Assembly (NCBI GenBank): GCA_016705955.1
Contig: JADJKO010000003.1
Span: forward strand, 124,001 to 188,000
DNA length: 64,000 nt
Direction of reading: 5' to 3'
DNA from: Flavobacteriales bacterium
GTDB taxonomy: Bacteria; Bacteroidota; Bacteroidia; Flavobacteriales_F; PHOS-HE28
The position numbers were made by a program, and so were the translations under genes. The notes under the pieces are model-generated. The model did not search any database and was not told where the DNA came from. It saw only the letters and a program-made list of their open reading frames with translations. Position 1 is the stretch's first letter; the number at the start of each line of letters is the position of its first letter. Shown one piece after another: positions 18,340-27,709 of the stretch.

Positions 18340-18780
18340 ATGACCATGTTCCGCCCTTTCCGCAAGGCCATCCCCATCGTGCTGGTTGGCGCGTTGGTTC
18401 TGGCACCGGGGTGCCGCAAGGCGAAACCGGGTGGGATCCCGCCGGTCACTGTGGACATCAGTATCAACGTGAATAACCCGTCCTATGCCGACCTTGCCGT
18501 GCCGGGTGGTTGGTTGTACATGAGCGGCGGATCACAAGGACTCATCGTGTATCGGGTCAGCAACAACGAGTTCGCCGCCATGGATCGGCATTGCCCATAC
18601 CAGGCCCAGGACCTCTGCCGCGTGTACGTGGATGACTCCGAAGTGATCGCCCGCGATACAGCGTGCTGCCATTCCGCCTTCCTGATCACCGATGGCAGTG
18701 TGGTGGAAGGTCCGGCAGCGCTGAACCTCCAGCGGTACAACACCACCTTCAACGGCACCACCTTGCGGATCTATAATTGA
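18340..18780 (+). CDS. Rieske-fold-like lipoprotein with altered cluster ligands
   Basis: A 146-residue protein. The N-terminus is a lipoprotein signal (IVLVGALVLAPGC), with the lipobox Cys near residue 27. The rest follows a Rieske-like layout: VPGGWLYMSGGSQGLIVYR, then FAAMDRHCPYQAQDLC, then DTACCHSAFLITDGSVVEGP. In canonical Rieske proteins the ligands are CxH and CxxH. Here the first box has HC rather than CxH, and the second reads ACCH, with Ala at the expected first Cys, so a normal 2Fe-2S cluster is doubtful. Such degenerate Rieske-like lipoproteins occur in Bacteroidota; function unknown. ATG 18346 is an alternative start. Confidence 0.7.
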   Translation: MTMFRPFRKAIPIVLVGALVLAPGCRKAKPGGIPPVTVDISINVNNPSYADLAVPGGWLYMSGGSQGLIVYRVSNNEFAAMDRHCPYQAQDLCRVYVDDSEVIARDTACCHSAFLITDGSVVEGPAALNLQRYNTTFNGTTLRIYN

Positions 18781-18799
18781 TCGCGATCCGATCCAAATA

Positions 18800-18826
18800 G
18801 AACGCCCGGCTGATGGCCGGGCGTTC
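18800..18826. terminator. Bidirectional hairpin between convergent genes
   Basis: Perfect 11-bp arms 18800-18810 and 18816-18826 with a 5-nt loop, between the Rieske-like gene (plus) and ahcY (minus). It can serve both. Confidence 0.7.
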
Positions 18827-18845
18827 CGCTGTTCAATGGGATCGA

Positions 18846-20159
<1,314 letters not shown>

Positions 20160-20179
20160 AGCGTTGTTCATTGCGGCCG

Positions 20180-20187
20180 CAAAAGTA
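20180..20187 (-). promoter_or_regulatory. -7 promoter box for ahcY
   Basis: TACTTTTG on the minus strand, 20 nt before the preferred ahcY start. No -33 element was recognised. Confidence 0.45.
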
Positions 20188-20275
20188 GGCGCTTACGGGT
20201 TGGAGGCCAGCGCCGAAGACGATCGACCGATCACGTTGAACGGAATTGGCAGGCGGGACGGGGCTTTCTCGCCGT

Positions 20276-21514
20276 TCAGGACCAAGGTCCGGGTACCAGT
20301 TCGCGATACATCGCTTCGTACCTCTCCGCGCTTCGCTCCCAGGTGAATTCGCAGAGCACTCGCTCCCGCCCAGCTTCACCCAAGCGCTGCCTCAAGGCCT
20401 TGTCCTCCGCCAAACGCTGCATGGCCGAAGCGATGTCGGCGATCGCCTGATCCACGGTGCCTGCTTTCACTGCGAATCCGCAATCCGCGTTCACGTACAC
20501 GCCGGGTCCGCCGAGATCGAGACAGATCACCGGCTTCGCCATTTCCATGGCTTCCAGCAAGACGAAGCCGCCGGAATCGTGCAAGCTGGGATGGACCAAC
20601 ACATCGGCGTCCTGGAATTGCTTCAACGCATCGCGCCATGGCAATTCACCGGTGAAGCGCACCTTGTCGGCAATGCCCATCGCCTTCGCCTGTTCGCGCA
20701 AGGGTTCGAGGCAAGGGCCGGATCCCACAACCACGAACTCGGCATTCAGAATGGCCGCTTTGGCGAACGCCTCCAACCCGAAGTGGAATCCTTTCCAATG
20801 GAGCAAACGGCCCACGCTGATGAATCGGGTGATGCCATCCTCCGGCCGTGGCGTGTGTTTGCCCATGGCCTTCGGGTCGATACCGATGCTCGACATCACG
20901 CGGAGGTCCTTCACGCCCAACCGCTGCATGCGTTCCGCTGTTTGCGCCGAACAGGCAATGGAAATGCTCGCCGACCGTGCGCAACTCTTCAACCGCGGAT
21001 CCCGCTCGAAGACCCAACGCATCCAGTCGCGCAGCACTTCGCCCATCTTCCCTTTCCACGCCATTCCTTTCAGGAAACCACGCGGTGCGGATTCACCGCC
21101 GCCCAAAGGACCCCACACGAACGGGATGCCCAGACCCGCGCCCGCGCTTGGCATCCAGTAGCGCACGTACGTGACGTGGTGGACCACGTCGAAGCGCTCT
21201 TGTGCGTGGAGCTTGCGTGCCACGCGGTTCGCGCCAAGGTTCCAGAAGTAGTAGTAGATGTTCACCGTGATCAGGCTCTTCCACATCCACTGCACCCAAC
21301 TCGGCATGGCGTGGTAGATCACCCGAATGTTCTTCTCGCCGTTCTCGGCGAGCCAACGGTCCATCTTCACTTGGTGGAGCGGATCGGTGATCACCCACAC
21401 CGGCCTGTTGCGGGAGGCGTGCCACGCGCAATTCCAACCCACCATGGGTTCGCTCCCCCGCTCGGGTTCGCACGCGAAGGCGATGAAGAGGATCTTCAAA
21501 TGACGGTGGCTCAT
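20276..21514 (-). CDS. Family 4 glycosyltransferase
   Basis: A 412-residue GT-B enzyme. The N-terminal domain starts LKILFIAFACEPERGSEP. The C-terminal nucleotide-sugar domain shows SVGRLLHWKGFHFGLEAF near 235, VGSGPCLEPLREQA, FTGELPWRDAL and DVLVHPSLHDSGGFVLLEAM, with the GT4 E-x7-E region. It probably adds a sugar to an extracellular polysaccharide or glycolipid; donor and acceptor are not deducible. The start at 21514 (MSHRHLKILF) was chosen because the long upstream extension overlaps the divergent GGGPS gene and shows no homology. A TTG-N20-TAGGTTTG promoter lies just upstream. Confidence 0.88.
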   Translation of the reverse strand: MSHRHLKILFIAFACEPERGSEPMVGWNCAWHASRNRPVWVITDPLHQVKMDRWLAENGEKNIRVIYHAMPSWVQWMWKSLITVNIYYYFWNLGANRVARKLHAQERFDVVHHVTYVRYWMPSAGAGLGIPFVWGPLGGGESAPRGFLKGMAWKGKMGEVLRDWMRWVFERDPRLKSCARSASISIACSAQTAERMQRLGVKDLRVMSSIGIDPKAMGKHTPRPEDGITRFISVGRLLHWKGFHFGLEAFAKAAILNAEFVVVGSGPCLEPLREQAKAMGIADKVRFTGELPWRDALKQFQDADVLVHPSLHDSGGFVLLEAMEMAKPVICLDLGGPGVYVNADCGFAVKAGTVDQAIADIASAMQRLAEDKALRQRLGEAGRERVLCEFTWERSAERYEAMYRELVPGPWS

Positions 21515-21562
21515 CGGGATACTCCGATCATGAAAAAGGGCGTGCGTTCCATCGTGCGGCGG

Positions 21563-21570
21563 CAAACCTA
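21563..21570 (-). promoter_or_regulatory. -7 promoter box for GT4 gene
   Basis: TAGGTTTG on the minus strand is an exact TAnnTTTG match. TTG lies 20 nt upstream (21593-21591), the classic Bacteroidota spacing. Confidence 0.55.
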
Positions 21571-21605
21571 TGCGCAGGTGGATCGGCGGGCAAGAGGATC
21601 CGGGG

Positions 21606-22385
21606 ATGTCCATCAACAACGCGCCGTATGTTCGCAGGATGGCAGGCGTATGGGACCGGATCACTTCCGCGAAGCGCGAAGGGCGACGCCAGTTGGCGGT
21701 CCTGATCGACCCCGATCTCGGCGCGGATGATGCGTTGCTGGAGCGCACGATCCAGAACGCGTGCATGGCCAAGGCCGACCTGATCTTCGTCGGCGGCAGT
21801 ATGCTCACCACGGCATCCTTCGAACAATGCGTGAAGCGCGTAAAGGAATTATCCGACCGGCCGGTCGTGCTCTTTCCGGGAAGCCCTTCGCAACTCAGTC
21901 GTCATGCCGATGCGGTCCTCTTCCTCTCGCTGATCAGCGGTCGCAATCCGGAATTGCTCATCGGGCACCACGTTCTTGCTGCACCGACGGTGAAAGCGAT
22001 GGATCTGGAAACGATCCCGACCGGCTACATGTTGGTGGATGGCGGCAAACCCACGACCGTGAGCTACGTGAGCCAGACGGTTCCGATCCCGCACGACAAA
22101 CCGGGCATCGCGGCATGCACCGCCTTGGCTGGTGAACTACTTGGACTACGAACCATCTATATGGACACCGGCAGCGGCGCGTCGCGCACCGTGAGTCCGG
22201 AGATGATCTCCGCCGTTCGGGATACCGTGTCCTGCCCGATCATCGTGGGTGGTGGCATCCGCGATGCCGCGACCGCACGCTCACTCTGCGATGCGGGTGC
22301 GGATGTGTTGGTGATGGGCACCGCCTTCGAGCAGGATCCGGAACTGATCTTCGCCATGAGCGAAGCGGTACACGCTAGCTCGTGA
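21606..22385 (+). CDS. Geranylgeranylglyceryl phosphate synthase family protein
   Basis: A 259-residue TIM-barrel protein of the GGGP synthase/PcrB family. Signature segments: LAVLIDPDLGADD near 30, DLIFVGGSMLT near 60, VLFPGSPSQLS, FLSLISGRNPELLIG, YMLVDGGKPTTV, YMDTGSGASRTVSPEMI and PIIVGGGIRDAATA near 215, the last two forming the phosphate-binding site. Bacteroidota group II enzymes of this family are known to condense glycerol-1-phosphate with geranylgeranyl diphosphate. A glycerol-1-phosphate ether lipid step is therefore likely, but the chain length is inferred. The start at 21606 (MSINN) is favoured over 21570. The 3' end overlaps the convergent methyltransferase by 11 nt. Confidence 0.88.
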   Translation: MSINNAPYVRRMAGVWDRITSAKREGRRQLAVLIDPDLGADDALLERTIQNACMAKADLIFVGGSMLTTASFEQCVKRVKELSDRPVVLFPGSPSQLSRHADAVLFLSLISGRNPELLIGHHVLAAPTVKAMDLETIPTGYMLVDGGKPTTVSYVSQTVPIPHDKPGIAACTALAGELLGLRTIYMDTGSGASRTVSPEMISAVRDTVSCPIIVGGGIRDAATARSLCDAGADVLVMGTAFEQDPELIFAMSEAVHASS

Positions 22386-23295
22386 TCGGCTTGCGCAACC
22401 AGATGCTCAGTTGCATCCCGGTATCCGTCCATTCCATCCACGGCTTCAGGATCGGATCCAGGAAACCGGGTAGGAAGGTCTTGCACACGTAGTAGCGCTG
22501 GCTCGCGATCTCGTACCCGTGCTGCTTCGCGTGTGCCTCGAACGAACGTGGCGTGAACTCATGCAGGTGAAAAGGCTCGTGCATCGGACTGAGGTTGGCC
22601 ACTAGATCCGTTCCGCGCATACGGTAGTAGATGTTCACGAGCCGGTTCACGAGCCAATCCGCGGAAGGCACTTCAATGTGCATCACACCGCCGGGCTTCA
22701 TCCAACCCATTGCTTTCAACAACGCGGCTGATGGATCATAGATGTGTTCCAACACGACACCGAAGGAGATGAAGTCGAAGTGATCCGCAGGGTAGTCGAG
22801 TTCCTCGATCATCCCCAACTTGAAGCGCGCCGGATCCATACCCATTTGTGCCATGCCGCGTTCGTGGAAGGTGTTGCTCGGCTCGAAACCGTGCGCCTCG
22901 AATCCCGCGCGCTCCATCGCGAGCATGCCCTTGCCGATGCCAGCACCGATGTCCAGCGCACGCATGCCATTGCGCGCACCAAGCAGCTCGCGCGCCTTGT
23001 GCAGTTGCTCGTGGAGGTAGTCCGGCGACAATTGGAAGTACTCCGGTTGCCAGTACGTTTCCGGCGGTACGCCGTAGTGATCCTGGATATCGAACGGGAT
23101 CGGTTGCGGGTTGGAATAGATCAGTCCGCAATCCGTACAGCGCAACACCGTGGTGGAGATCCCGATCACGCGTTTCGGGTTCCTGCCATGCGACTTGTTC
23201 AGTCGCCGACCCATGACGCGATGCCCGTCCGATGCCGACCCACACATGATGCAGGCTTCCACCGGTACGAAGCGATAGCGCAGTTCCTTGCTCAT
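22375..23295 (-). CDS. SAM-dependent methyltransferase with zinc-ribbon-like N-terminus
   Basis: A 306-residue protein. Residues near 12-60 hold two Cys pairs (CIMCGSA and CTDCGLIY), a zinc-ribbon-like module. The class I SAM motif RALDIGAGIGKGMLAMERAG follows near 115, and FDFISFGVVLEHIYDP is motif II/III. This layout is frequent in methyltransferases that act on sugars or small molecules in polysaccharide loci. The start at 23295 was chosen for its fit (MSKELRYR); upstream codons have no homology. The acceptor is unknown. Confidence 0.85.
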   Translation of the reverse strand: MSKELRYRFVPVEACIMCGSASDGHRVMGRRLNKSHGRNPKRVIGISTTVLRCTDCGLIYSNPQPIPFDIQDHYGVPPETYWQPEYFQLSPDYLHEQLHKARELLGARNGMRALDIGAGIGKGMLAMERAGFEAHGFEPSNTFHERGMAQMGMDPARFKLGMIEELDYPADHFDFISFGVVLEHIYDPSAALLKAMGWMKPGGVMHIEVPSADWLVNRLVNIYYRMRGTDLVANLSPMHEPFHLHEFTPRSFEAHAKQHGYEIASQRYYVCKTFLPGFLDPILKPWMEWTDTGMQLSIWLRKPITS

Positions 23296-23401
23296 TGTGG
23301 TCGAAGATCGGCGTGTGAAACACCGCCGCGCTAAAGGTGCGAACATCCAGTGCGTGGGCAAGCGAAGGATGATGTGGATCCGCAACTCTGCGAAAAGCGA
23401 A

Positions 23402-23419
23402 AGGCGCCCTCTCGGGCGC
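23402..23419 (-). terminator. Terminator of the atpDC unit
   Basis: 7-bp GC arms (23402-23408 / 23413-23419) with a 4-nt loop. Read on the minus strand it is followed by a T-rich stretch (TTTCGCTTTT), 55 nt after atpC. Confidence 0.6.
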
Positions 23420-23473
23420 CCTTCTGAATGATAGTCCTCGACTGAGTGTTACTCCGCCAGAACCACCATCGTG

Positions 23474-23707
23474 CTATTCGGCGAGGATGAGCACCGTGTT
23501 CTTCATCACTTCCACCACACCACCTTTTACAGGGAAGAGTTCCTCACCCTTTTCGGTGATCACTTTCACATCACCGGCCTTCAGCACGGTAATGAGCGGC
23601 GCGTGGTTGTTGAGGAAACCCATGCTGCCGTCCACGCCGGGAACGGTCACGCTCTTGGCCTCGCCCTTGAAGAGTTCCTTGTCCGGAGTGATGATCTCGA
23701 CGCGCAT
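23474..23707 (-). CDS. atpC: ATP synthase F1 epsilon subunit (N-terminal domain type)
   Basis: A 77-residue subunit with the epsilon beta-sandwich signature: MRVEIITPDKELFKG, then VPGVDGSMGFLNNHAPLI. It lacks the long C-terminal helical hairpin, which is usual for Bacteroidota epsilon subunits. ATG 23707 lies 5 nt after the atpD stop; a GTG at 23716 that overlaps this stop is an alternative. It forms part of the F1 central stalk. Confidence 0.93.
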   Translation of the reverse strand: MRVEIITPDKELFKGEAKSVTVPGVDGSMGFLNNHAPLITVLKAGDVKVITEKGEELFPVKGGVVEVMKNTVLILAE

Positions 23708-23712
23708 CCCGA

Positions 23713-25224
23713 TCACGCCTTGGCTGCTTCGGCCATCAATTTCTTACCGGCGGCGATCACATCCTCGATGTTGCCTTTCAGGTTGAAGGCGCTCTCCGGC
23801 ACTTCGTCCAACTCGCCGTCCATGATCATGGTGAAGCCCTTGATGGTCTCCTCGATCGGCACCATGACACCGGGCAGACCGGTGAACTGTTCCGCCACGA
23901 AGAACGGCTGGCTGAGGAAACGCTGCACTTTACGAGCGCGCAATACGCTCAGCTTGTCGTCCTCGCTCAATTCATCCATACCGAGGATGGCGATGATGTC
24001 CTGCAATTCCTTGTAGCGCTGCAGCAACTCCTTCACCCGCTGGGCGCAGTTGTAGTGCTCCTCGCCCACGATGGCAGGTGTGAGGATCCGGCTGGTGCTA
24101 TCGAGCGGATCCACCGAAGGATAGATACCGAGCTCGGCGATCTTCCGGCTCAATACCGTGGTGGCATCCAAGTGCGCGAAAGTGGTCGCAGGCGCTGGAT
24201 CGGTCAAGTCATCCGCAGGCACGTACACCGCCTGTACGGAGGTGATGGAACCCCGTTTGGTGGAGGTGATCCGCTCTTGCATGGCGCCCATCTCGCTGGC
24301 GAGGGTCGGCTGGTAACCCACGGCGCTCGGCATACGACCGAGCAGCGCGGATACTTCGGATCCGGCCTGGGTGAAACGGAAGATGTTGTCCACGAAGAAG
24401 AGGATGTCGCGACCGCCGCTCTCCTCGTCGCCGTCACGGAAATACTCCGCAAGGGTGAGGCCGCTCAATGCCACACGAGCACGCGCTCCGGGAGGCTCGT
24501 TCATCTGACCGAACACGAAGGTGGCCTGGCTGTTGGCGAGCGCAGTGTAATCCACCTTGCTCAGATCCCAGCCGCCGGACTCCATGCTGTGCTTGAACCC
24601 TTCGCCGTACTGCACGATGCCGCTCTCGATCATTTCGCGCAAGAGGTCGTTCCCTTCGCGGGTACGCTCACCCACACCAGCGAACACGCTGTATCCGCTG
24701 TAGCCTTTGGCGATGTTGTTGATCAACTCCTGGATCAACACCGTCTTGCCCACACCGGCACCACCGAACAGGCCGATCTTACCCCCCTTGGAATAGGGCT
24801 CGATCAGGTCGATGACCTTGATCCCCGTGAAGAGGATCTCGGCGCTCGTGGTGAGGTCCTCGAACTTGGGTGCTTCGCGGTGGATGGAAGCGCGCTTGCC
24901 GCCCTTCAGCTCGGCCATGCCGTCGATGGCATTCCCGGTCACGTTGAACAGACGACCCTTGATCGCATCGCCCGTAGGCATGCTGATGGGTTGGCCTTGG
25001 CCGACGACCTCCGCACCGCGGGCAAGTCCGTCCGTGCTTTCCATGCTCACCGTGCGGACGGTGTCCTCACCGGTCAATTGCTGCACTTCGAGCACCAGAA
25101 TGCTGCCGTCAGCGCGGGTGATGTGGAGGGCGTCGTAGATGTTGGGGAGGTCCTTTCCGGCCTCGAAACGAACGTCGACCACGGGTCCGATGACCTGGAC
25201 GACCTTTCCGATATGCTTGGACAT
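23713..25224 (-). CDS. atpD: ATP synthase F1 beta subunit
   Basis: A 503-residue catalytic subunit. The Walker A motif GGAGVGKTVLIQELI lies near 155, FAGVGERTREGNDL near 185, the Walker B region ILFFVDNIFRFTQAG near 275, and the signature PAVDPLDSTS appears here as PSVDPLDSTS near 385. It makes ATP from ADP and phosphate using rotation of the central stalk. Only atpD and atpC are present; the other F1Fo genes are not in this window, as is common in Bacteroidota where atpDC is separate. The promoter has an excellent TTTG-N19-TACTTTCG match upstream. Confidence 0.97.
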   Translation of the reverse strand: MSKHIGKVVQVIGPVVDVRFEAGKDLPNIYDALHITRADGSILVLEVQQLTGEDTVRTVSMESTDGLARGAEVVGQGQPISMPTGDAIKGRLFNVTGNAIDGMAELKGGKRASIHREAPKFEDLTTSAEILFTGIKVIDLIEPYSKGGKIGLFGGAGVGKTVLIQELINNIAKGYSGYSVFAGVGERTREGNDLLREMIESGIVQYGEGFKHSMESGGWDLSKVDYTALANSQATFVFGQMNEPPGARARVALSGLTLAEYFRDGDEESGGRDILFFVDNIFRFTQAGSEVSALLGRMPSAVGYQPTLASEMGAMQERITSTKRGSITSVQAVYVPADDLTDPAPATTFAHLDATTVLSRKIAELGIYPSVDPLDSTSRILTPAIVGEEHYNCAQRVKELLQRYKELQDIIAILGMDELSEDDKLSVLRARKVQRFLSQPFFVAEQFTGLPGVMVPIEETIKGFTMIMDGELDEVPESAFNLKGNIEDVIAAGKKLMAEAAKA

Positions 25225-25269
25225 GAGGGAGTTGGCGATGATTGGAGGAATGCCTCCGTTTTGCGGCCG

Positions 25270-25300
25270 CGAAAGTAGGGCTTATGGACGGAAGACCAAA
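25270..25300 (-). promoter_or_regulatory. Promoter of atpDC
   Basis: On the minus strand TTTG (25300-25297), a 19-nt spacer and TACTTTCG (25277-25270), the expected Bacteroidota spacing. The leader to the ATG is about 40 nt. Confidence 0.65.
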
Positions 25301-25382
25301 TGGTGTTGAGAAGTTGGCCCGGTGGATCAGCCTTGAACACTGCCTTGGATCCCATTCCCGGCGGACCCGACCTTTACGCCCC

Positions 25383-26327
25383 TTGAAGATCCACACGGAC
25401 ATCGCAGAACTGCACGGCGTGAAGCGGCCTGTGCTCACCACCGGCACGTTCGACGGGGTCCATCGTGGACACCGGACCATCGTGGACCGGCTGACGGAAG
25501 TGGCCCGGAAGGAAGGCGGGGAAAGCATGCTCTTCACCTTTCACCCGCACCCCCGGATGGTCCTCTATCCAGCGGACAATGATCTGAAACTTTTGAACAC
25601 CCAGGAGGAGAAGCGGGCGCTGTTGGAGGCCGCCGGCCTCGATCATTTGCTCGTGGTCCCCTTCTCCCGACAGTTCTCGCGGATGCATGCCGTGGATTAC
25701 ATACGCGACGTGCTTGTGGACGCCATCGGGGTGCATGCGGTCGTCATCGGGTACGACCACCGCTTCGGGCGGAACCGGGAAGGCGACCTGAGCCTGATCC
25801 GGCAACTCGGCGAGGTCTACGACATCCAAGTGGAAGAGATCCCCGCACAGGAAGTGGACCATGTGAAGGTGAGCAGCACCAAGATCCGGAACGCACTCAC
25901 GGAGGGTGATATCCGCGCGGCGAACGACCTGCTCGGCTACCACTACCCATTGAGCGGTGTGGTGGTGAAGGGCGATCAACTGGGACGCACGATCGGTTTC
26001 CCGACGGCGAACATCGGCGCGATGGACACCTACAAGTTGGTGCCGGGTGATGGGGTTTACGCGGTAGACGTTTCACTACGCGAAGGCAATTTCCAAGGCA
26101 TGCTCTACATCGGACCGCGGCCCACCGTGGCGGGATCGCAGCACCGTTCGGTTGAGGTGAACATCTTCGGCTTGGACCGCGATCTGTACGGCGAGGCGAT
26201 CACCGTGCGTTTCTTGGACAGGATCCGTGGCGATCAACGCTTCGATGGGATGGACGCACTGCGGGAACAACTGCATAAGGACCGTGCGATGGTATTGGAA
26301 CGCATGAAAGGATCAGGCACACGATGA
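25383..26327 (+). CDS. ribF: Bifunctional riboflavin kinase / FAD synthetase
   Basis: A 314-residue enzyme making FMN from riboflavin and then FAD. The N-terminal adenylyltransferase has TGTFDGVHRGHRTIV near 20, GYDHRFGRNREGD near 122 and SSTKIRNAL near 163. The C-terminal kinase domain has GRTIGFPTANIGAMD near 200 and MLYIGPRPTV near 240. The TTG at 25383 (MKIHTDIAELHG) was chosen because the family starts here; an ATG at 25242 would add 47 unrelated residues across the atpD promoter. The stop overlaps the ATG of the next gene. Confidence 0.93.
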   Translation: MKIHTDIAELHGVKRPVLTTGTFDGVHRGHRTIVDRLTEVARKEGGESMLFTFHPHPRMVLYPADNDLKLLNTQEEKRALLEAAGLDHLLVVPFSRQFSRMHAVDYIRDVLVDAIGVHAVVIGYDHRFGRNREGDLSLIRQLGEVYDIQVEEIPAQEVDHVKVSSTKIRNALTEGDIRAANDLLGYHYPLSGVVVKGDQLGRTIGFPTANIGAMDTYKLVPGDGVYAVDVSLREGNFQGMLYIGPRPTVAGSQHRSVEVNIFGLDRDLYGEAITVRFLDRIRGDQRFDGMDALREQLHKDRAMVLERMKGSGTR

Positions 26328-26917
26328 GGAAGATCCTGTTGCTCCATCTCCTCTTCGCGGCAACGGCGCTCCGTGCGCAATTGCTTTCGTCGGCCGCGTT
26401 GGATAGCGTGCGCACCTACCGCAGTTTGGAACACGCATTGAAAACGCCCGATCAGGTCTACCGATTGGATCTCTCCAGCAAGAAATTGAAGGTGCTGCCG
26501 GAGGAGATCAAACAATTCAAGAACCTCAACGCCTTGGATCTGGGCAGCAACAAGCTGCGCGATCTGCCGCCGTGGATGGCGGAGCTGGCCTACCTACAGG
26601 AACTGCGCGTGACCCGCAACAAACTGGTGGACTTCCCGGTGGTGGTCTGCAAACTCAAACGCTTGAAGCGACTTGATATGAGCCGCAACGCTCTGGTCGG
26701 TTTGCCCAAATGCATGGGCGGCCTGAAGGAATTGGTGTCCTTGGATCTGTGGGACAACGACCTCGTGGACTTCCCGGAGGAGATCAGCGGGATGGAGGCG
26801 TTGAAATTCCTCGACCTGCGGAACATCCAATTCGAACAGACCGAGATGGACCAGATCCAGGAGTTATTGCCCCACGCCAAGATCTACTTCTCTACGCCGT
26901 GTAACTGCGGGATGTAG
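26324..26917 (+). CDS. Exported leucine-rich repeat protein
   Basis: A 197-residue protein with a signal peptide (KILLLHLLFAATALRAQ) and about five leucine-rich repeats between residues 45 and 175 (for example LNALDLGSNKLRDLP, LKRLDMSRNALVGLP and LVSLDLWDNDLVDFP). Such repeats form a curved protein-binding surface. The ATG overlaps the ribF stop by 4 nt, so it is cotranscribed with ribF although no functional link is obvious. The tail ends with a Cys pair (TPCNCGM). Role unknown. Confidence 0.75.
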   Translation: MRKILLLHLLFAATALRAQLLSSAALDSVRTYRSLEHALKTPDQVYRLDLSSKKLKVLPEEIKQFKNLNALDLGSNKLRDLPPWMAELAYLQELRVTRNKLVDFPVVVCKLKRLKRLDMSRNALVGLPKCMGGLKELVSLDLWDNDLVDFPEEISGMEALKFLDLRNIQFEQTEMDQIQELLPHAKIYFSTPCNCGM

Positions 26918-26947
26918 GGGGTGTGGTTGTTCGCGTTGAAGAGCCTG

Positions 26948-26966
26948 CCCCGGGCATGACCCGGGG
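26948..26966 (+). terminator. Hairpin terminator after ribF/LRR unit
   Basis: Perfect 7-bp GC arms (26948-26954 / 26960-26966) with a 5-nt loop, 31 nt after the LRR stop. The rest of the 165-nt gap to 27083 shows nothing else. Confidence 0.55.
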
Positions 26967-27082
26967 TTGTTGGTCGGTCGTCGGGTCGGGCCATGCCGAG
27001 GCGGATGGGATGGATCAAAGCCTTACCCGGAGAAGTCCTGCTCGGATCGAAGAAACGTGCTCCGCACCTATGCGGCTCTATT

Positions 27083-27709
27083 CTACTGTGGGAACAGCAA
27101 CGGATGCCGCTCGTTGTACATCCGCAGGAACCGGAAGAGCGCCTCATCGCTGTTGCGCTGCTTCTTGGACAGGTTGCGGAACTCCTCTTGTAGAACGGGA
27201 TCATGCGCAAGCGCCGCATCCATCCCCGCCGCGAGGAAAGGCAATCGTTCGCCGGTCTCCATATCCACGAGTTGTTGCATGAGCACCGTACGTGTGACGG
27301 TCCCGTAACCGTACAAGTAAGGATCCCAGTCGCGGTAGTTCTGTTCATAGACCATGTGTGCCAAACTGCCCATCATGCCGATGCGGTAGAAGCCATTGCC
27401 GGCTTGCACATACACCACGTCGTTGTGACAGAAGCCCCACAAGCGATCCATCTTCAGTGCTTGGGCCCCACTGCTATCGGAAACGTAGTACAGCTTGCTC
27501 AGCGACTGCCGGATGTCGCGGATCGGCAAGCCTTGGTCATCGCGCAACCGATCCAAGGGGACCGATGGCGCGTTCAACCTGAACGCGCGAAAGTCGCGGT
27601 ACACGCCTTCGCGCAGGTCCATGCCGCCGTGGTAGGGAACCCAGATCGTATCCATCTGCGCAAAGGCGAAGAGTGGAAGGGTAGCGATGAACAGGAGCAG
27701 CTTCCTCAT
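27083..27709 (-). CDS. Exported protein of unknown function
   Basis: A 208-residue protein with a signal peptide (KLLLFIATLPLFAFAQ). No domain is recognised. The body is mixed alpha/beta with conserved-looking aromatic segments (DTIWVPYHGGMDLREGVYRDF, split at the signal, and YVQAGNGFYRIGMMG). Its ATG overlaps the stop of the upstream hydrolase by 4 nt, so it is the third gene of the pdxJ unit. Periplasmic or surface location is inferred from the signal peptide only. Confidence 0.6.
   Translation of the reverse strand: MRKLLLFIATLPLFAFAQMDTIWVPYHGGMDLREGVYRDFRAFRLNAPSVPLDRLRDDQGLPIRDIRQSLSKLYYVSDSSGAQALKMDRLWGFCHNDVVYVQAGNGFYRIGMMGSLAHMVYEQNYRDWDPYLYGYGTVTRTVLMQQLVDMETGERLPFLAAGMDAALAHDPVLQEEFRNLSKKQRNSDEALFRFLRMYNERHPLLFPQ

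Noticed and set aside
20160..20275. SAM or SAH riboswitch before ahcY
   Set aside because: The leader between the promoter box and the start is only about 20 nt, too short for a known riboswitch; no conserved core seen.
25242..25382. Upstream ATG start for ribF
   Set aside because: It would place 47 unrelated residues over the atpD promoter; family homology begins at the TTG at 25383.
26918..27082. Small coding region between the LRR gene and the exported protein
   Set aside because: Only short frames without start signals or homology; apart from the terminator nothing is supported.
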